Shown here one piece after another: positions 13,419 to 16,496 of a stretch of DNA of 16,496 bases. The position numbers and the translations under genes were made by a program. This DNA is from JBHIBD01 sp046758865. Its GTDB lineage: Bacteria > Planctomycetota > Brocadiia > Brocadiales > Bathyanammoxibiaceae. Location of the stretch: assembly GCA_046758865.1 (NCBI GenBank), contig JBHIBD010000049.1, forward strand, positions 1 to 16,496, in the 5' to 3' direction. Within the stretch, counting starts at the first letter, position 1. Each line of letters opens with the position of its first letter. The notes under the pieces were generated by a model, which did not search any database, was not told the DNA's origin, and saw only the letters and a program-made list of their open reading frames with translations.

Positions 13419-14720
13419 TTAGGCCGCCCGGCAGAGCCTTTTGAGTTCGTCAAAGTAGTCGGGAAATGTCTTGGCGACACACTCGGGGTTTTTTATTTTT
13501 ATCCCCTCGGCTCTCAGGCCGACCAGGCTAAAGCTCATGGCCATCCTGTGGTCGTCGTAGGTCTCTATCACGGCGGGCGCGGGTTTTTTGCCCCCTTTCA
13601 CCTCAAAGCCGTCCTTATGCTCTTTGGCGCTGATGCCCATCCTGCGCAATTCTTCTACCACGGCATGGATGCGGTCGGTCTCCTTTATCCTCAAGTTTGC
13701 TACGCCTCTCACCCTTGTCTTCCCACTGGCGAATACGGCCACCGCAGCCAGGGTCTGGGCCAAATCAGGACAATCTCCCAGGTCAATATCTATGCCGCTG
13801 AGACGGCCCCCCTTGACTTCTACCCAATCATCCCCCCTCCGCGCCCGGGCACCCATCTGCTCTAAGACGTCAGCAAACCGTGCGTCACCCTGCAGGGAAT
13901 CTTGGGGAATCCCGTAGACCCTCACCTTTCCCCCGGTGATGGCCGCCGCCGCAAGGAAGTATGAGGCACTGGTGGCGTCGCCCTCCACCTCATAAACAAT
14001 AGGCTGATACACCTGGCCTGCCTTTATAAAGAACCTCTCATATTCATCACAAGCCACCTCCACACCGAACATCTTCATAAGCCCTATAGTCATATCCACA
14101 TAGGGTTTGGACACTAGCTCTCCCTCCACAATAATCTCGACATCCCTGCGTGCGTAGGGGGCGCTGAGGAGGACGGCCGTGAAGTACTGGCTGCTCACGT
14201 CCCCCCTCATGGTGGCCCTTCCGCCTTCAAGGCCGCTGGCTTCGATGACTACAGGCGGACAGCCGTTACCCGGCCCGCTCCTGGCATTTGCCCCCAACTG
14301 CACGAGGCAGTCCAGCAGGGGCTGGATGGGCCTCTGGCGCATCCTCTTCCCACCGTCTATCTTAAACGAACCCTCTCCTAATGTGACAAACGCCGTGAGG
14401 AATCGCATGGCCGTGCCCGAATTGCCTACAAAGAGTTTTGCCTTATTCGCTGGTATCTTGCCGCCCTGACCATGTATTAGAAACCTGTCTTTATCTGGTA
14501 GTTCCGGCACCAAGATACCCAATTTTCTCAGAGCAGACGACATATATATAGTATCTTCGCTAAATAGGGCCTCGTTTATGACCGATTCGCCCTGGGCCAG
14601 GGCCGCTGCTATCAAGGCCCGATTGGTCAGGCTCTTTGAGCCAGGGACACGCACCTCTCCCTCCACCCGTGCGGGCGTCATCTCCAACACAGATGCCCCT
14701 CTAGCAGACGCACCCTTCAC
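13419..14720 (-). CDS. aroA: 3-phosphoshikimate 1-carboxyvinyltransferase (EPSP synthase) AroA
   Basis: AroA joins phosphoenolpyruvate to shikimate-3-phosphate, the sixth step of the shikimate pathway and the target of glyphosate. The 433-residue length is normal. Visible motifs are PGSKSLTNRALI (26-37), FVGNSGTAMRFL (97-108), the GGKRMRQRPIQPL segment (123-135), SSQYFTAVLL, GDATSASYFLAAAAITGG, DCPDLAQTLAA, RIKETDRI and TYDDHRMAM. The start is a GTG that overlaps the TGA of the upstream GalT-like gene (GTGA), with GGGAG eight bases before it, so the two are coupled. A few residues (MKGASARGAS) precede the conserved core. ribD follows after an 88-base gap that holds a hairpin repeat. Confidence 0.97.
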   Translation of the reverse strand: MKGASARGASVLEMTPARVEGEVRVPGSKSLTNRALIAAALAQGESVINEALFSEDTIYMSSALRKLGILVPELPDKDRFLIHGQGGKIPANKAKLFVGNSGTAMRFLTAFVTLGEGSFKIDGGKRMRQRPIQPLLDCLVQLGANARSGPGNGCPPVVIEASGLEGGRATMRGDVSSQYFTAVLLSAPYARRDVEIIVEGELVSKPYVDMTIGLMKMFGVEVACDEYERFFIKAGQVYQPIVYEVEGDATSASYFLAAAAITGGKVRVYGIPQDSLQGDARFADVLEQMGARARRGDDWVEVKGGRLSGIDIDLGDCPDLAQTLAAVAVFASGKTRVRGVANLRIKETDRIHAVVEELRRMGISAKEHKDGFEVKGGKKPAPAVIETYDDHRMAMSFSLVGLRAEGIKIKNPECVAKTFPDYFDELKRLCRAA

Positions 14721-15859
14721 AGTATCAACTCCCTGTAGTGCTTAACCGTGGTCCCTGGAGAATTTTGGCACAGGTATATGCCAAGCTGTTCATACCCGCC
14801 CATCTCCTGGGTCCATGGCAAGACCTCAATATACATCCCACCTATGCCACCTTCATGCACTATCCAGCTATATGCCAGCTCCCTGCCAAGCCTCGGCATA
14901 AGCTCCACCACGGCCCGGCTCACGTCGCGGATTGCTAAACAAAGTGAATAAAGCGTCCCCTCGCTCAGGTGATGGAGATAACCGTTAGAATCATTGCTCA
15001 CCACTATCATTGCGTGTAGCGGCCTCCTCATGAAATAAGGCACTATCAGCACAGCCCCATGGTCGTACTCCTTCAGGGTGTACTCCGGGGGATTTTCCTT
15101 CAGTATATACTCTGAAAAGTTTTGACCAAAATTCTGCCTAAAACGCTCATCTTCCTCAACCCTTCGGGGTTTTATATTAGTGTGCACTATCTGGTGGTGA
15201 CCGTGAACCAGTGAGCCTCCCACCAGGCGGCCCACGTTTTTTATCACCCCGATGTAGCCGTAGTGGTCACCATCCGGGAGTCTATGACTTAGCGGCATAC
15301 CGGAGCCTGGAGAATGTAGTAACTTTTGTTCAAGTACGCAGAGCCTCTTCAGAACCACGAAGACGTCTTCTTGGCTCATGTTATGAAAGTCGCTATCGTG
15401 GAGATTACTCGGCCACTGAAGAAAATGGGCCCCGACAACCCTGTGACCCGTCCTGGCGAAGGGGTTGTCGGAAGGACTTTTCTCCACAGACCCAATTTCA
15501 AAGGGATAGACAACAGGGAAGAGATTCTTGTTGATAAAGGTAAACCCTTCTGAGATGGGTGCGCTGTCTATAATGCCCGTAGTCTTACCCTCACACACCA
15601 CACAACCCTTGTCCGCCGTGGCACGAGATGCATTGGTCTTTTCTCCTTCAGTAGCATCAACCGTGTCGTGGGGCCTCTTCGCCCTCGCCTCGGAGTACAC
15701 CACCCTGTCACCACTCCTTGGGTCTACCTGGTAGAGGGAGAGCGGTTTGTATTGTGCAATAGAGGGGTCCAGGGTTATATTCTTTACTACATCCTCAAAG
15801 CCGACCTTACCAATGTCCTCAAAATCTATCCTCGCTATCTCTTTATTTAGCTGGGACAT
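14717..15859 (-). CDS. GalT/HIT-superfamily nucleotidyltransferase-like protein
   Basis: This 380-residue protein resembles galactose-1-phosphate uridylyltransferase and related HIT-superfamily nucleotidyltransferases. I chose the ATG at 15859 because GAGGTG lies six bases upstream; the frame also opens at a TTG at 15895, which has no comparable site. Motifs seen are a zinc-type CVVC (C86, C89), FINKNLFPVVYPFE, and the active-site-like LVHGHHQIVHTN (H219-G-H-H-Q223), matching the H-x-H-x-Q signature in which the middle histidine is nucleotidylated. A second half with HGAVLIVPYFMRRPLHAMI also fits GalT. There is no galactose operon around it; it heads an operon with aroA and ribD, so its sugar phosphate or nucleotide substrate is uncertain and I give no gene symbol. 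The HIT/GalT fold call is firm, the exact reaction is not. Confidence 0.82.
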   Translation of the reverse strand: MSQLNKEIARIDFEDIGKVGFEDVVKNITLDPSIAQYKPLSLYQVDPRSGDRVVYSEARAKRPHDTVDATEGEKTNASRATADKGCVVCEGKTTGIIDSAPISEGFTFINKNLFPVVYPFEIGSVEKSPSDNPFARTGHRVVGAHFLQWPSNLHDSDFHNMSQEDVFVVLKRLCVLEQKLLHSPGSGMPLSHRLPDGDHYGYIGVIKNVGRLVGGSLVHGHHQIVHTNIKPRRVEEDERFRQNFGQNFSEYILKENPPEYTLKEYDHGAVLIVPYFMRRPLHAMIVVSNDSNGYLHHLSEGTLYSLCLAIRDVSRAVVELMPRLGRELAYSWIVHEGGIGGMYIEVLPWTQEMGGYEQLGIYLCQNSPGTTVKHYRELIL

Positions 15860-15969
15860 AATGGGCACCTCAAGCAAAGTCTTCGTGGTAGTCAACCCTA
15901 ATCAACCGATAAAAGAAGGGGTATAAACAGGGGGTTCACGAGAAATTCTCTTTATAATACTACTTCTAC

Positions 15970-16027
15970 GTAGGGACAGGTTTTTAAACCTGTCCGCAAT
16001 CGGACAGACCTAAAGGTCTGTCCCTAC
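15970..16027. repeat. composite palindromic intergenic repeat
   Basis: The element opens with GTAGGGAC and closes with GTCCCTAC. Inside are two perfect hairpins, GGACAGGTTT-TT-AAACCTGTCC (about 15974-15995) and GGACAGACC-TAAA-GGTCTGTCC (about 16002-16023), so the whole folds as a cruciform or as two adjacent stems. It sits between the mrr-like gene and the GalT operon and may end or attenuate transcription, but no T-run follows on the minus strand. The shared GTAGGGACA links it to the hairpin at 13379-13412. Confidence 0.7.
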
Positions 16028-16076
16028 AAATACTGTAGGAGACGGAAACCCAAAGCCTTGTAGAGAGCTTACTATG

Positions 16077-16496
16077 TTATTCCTCAGAAAAATAGTCAGT
16101 ATCGATTTTCTTTATTTCATAAATTGCTTCCCTTGAAACACCAATATCATTATCAATCATAAGCTGTGTAAGTTGCTCACCGTCAATTAAAACGATTTTT
16201 GGGTCTATTACTTTAACATACTCTTGGGCATCCTTGGAAAAATTCGATGATGTTATAAAAATTCCTTTTCTAGCTCTTTGCCCCTGTAAAGCACCCGCAA
16301 ACTTCTGTATCTCAGGCCTTCCAACGGTACTTTCCCACCTCTTTGCTTGAATATACACAACATCTAGACCCAGCTTGTCTTCGTTGATAATTCCATCAAT
16401 GCCACCATCGCTACTTTGGCCAATCGCCCTGCCTGCGTCTTTTAGAGACCCTCCATATCCCATTTTGAGCAATAACTCTACGACAAGCTTCTCAAA
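16077..16496 (-). CDS. mrr: Mrr-type restriction endonuclease, N-terminus cut by window edge
   Basis: The last 139 residues of an Mrr_cat-domain protein are visible, and the frame stays open to the window edge, so the usual N-terminal winged-helix part would lie outside. The visible part starts FEKLVVELLLKMGYGG and includes GGIDGIINEDKLGLDVVYIQAKRW, with the D...QxK catalytic signature of the PD-(D/E)xK-like Mrr nucleases, then GRPEIQKFAGALQGQRARKGIFITSSNFS and a C-terminal IYEIKKIDTDYFSEE. E. coli Mrr cuts methylated DNA; whether this one does is unknown. Its first 120 bases in the window contain about 31% G+C (37 of 120 counted by eye at 16081-16200), well below aroA (67% in the row at 14161), consistent with horizontal acquisition. 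It is separated from the GalT gene by the palindromic repeat. Confidence 0.88.
   Translation of the reverse strand, partial: FEKLVVELLLKMGYGGSLKDAGRAIGQSSDGGIDGIINEDKLGLDVVYIQAKRWESTVGRPEIQKFAGALQGQRARKGIFITSSNFSKDAQEYVKVIDPKIVLIDGEQLTQLMIDNDIGVSREAIYEIKKIDTDYFSEE

Noticed and set aside
12785..14469. Plus-strand frames opposite ribD and aroA
   Set aside because: They are shadows of strongly conserved minus-strand enzymes and carry no domains.
15860..15895. TTG start at 15895 for the GalT-like gene
   Set aside because: The ATG at 15859 has GAGGTG at the right distance; the upstream TTG has no such site.
1..16496. CRISPR arrays, rRNA genes, insertion sequences with transposases
   Set aside because: No regularly spaced repeats, rRNA motifs or transposase-like proteins were seen on either strand.

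Overview
The window is a gene-dense piece of a bacterial chromosome of roughly 50% G+C with ordinary sigma-70-type promoters (several perfect TTGACA -35 boxes) and strong Shine-Dalgarno sites. Lipobox-bearing proteins and cytosolic shikimate, folate and riboflavin enzymes fit an autotrophic or generalist environmental bacterium, probably a diderm. The gene content and the style of the intergenic repeats remind me of Planctomycetes/Brocadiales or Nitrospirota-like genomes, but nothing in the sequence fixes the taxon. Both ends cut through genes.

Left part, plus strand (1-4260). Two AMMECR1-domain genes sit in tandem, the first cut by the window edge, with a 1-base stop/start overlap. A 532-base gap follows. 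It holds a 240-base repeat-like element with 13-base terminal inverted repeats, then a structured leader with two competing hairpins next to the ribosome binding site of a large membrane-bound PAS-GGDEF-EAL cyclic-di-GMP enzyme.

Centre (4289-9399). folC is on the minus strand and diverges from the plus-strand pair aroB-dprA, with overlapping promoter elements between them. Next come three short plus-strand units, each with its own promoter: a 67-residue HTH protein, a small three-helix membrane protein whose promoter carries two near-identical 19-base direct repeats and which ends in a textbook terminator, and a helix-hairpin-helix DNA-repair-like protein.

Right part, minus strand (16496 down to 9396). 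A partial, A+T-rich Mrr-type restriction endonuclease is followed, after a composite palindromic repeat, by a likely long operon: GalT/HIT-like nucleotidyltransferase, aroA, ribD, a small GlpM/DUF3147-like membrane protein, two related coiled-coil lipoproteins, and a secreted ComEC-like metallo-beta-lactamase. Several junctions overlap by 4-11 bases (GTGA twice), which suggests translational coupling. The last gene meets the HhH gene tail to tail with overlapping stop codons.

The shikimate enzymes aroB and aroA are both here but in separate units. The most interesting unexplained parts are the structured leader of the cyclic-di-GMP gene, the HTH/direct-repeat/membrane-protein module, the tandem AMMECR1 pair and the paired lipoproteins with a shared motif just after the lipidated cysteine.
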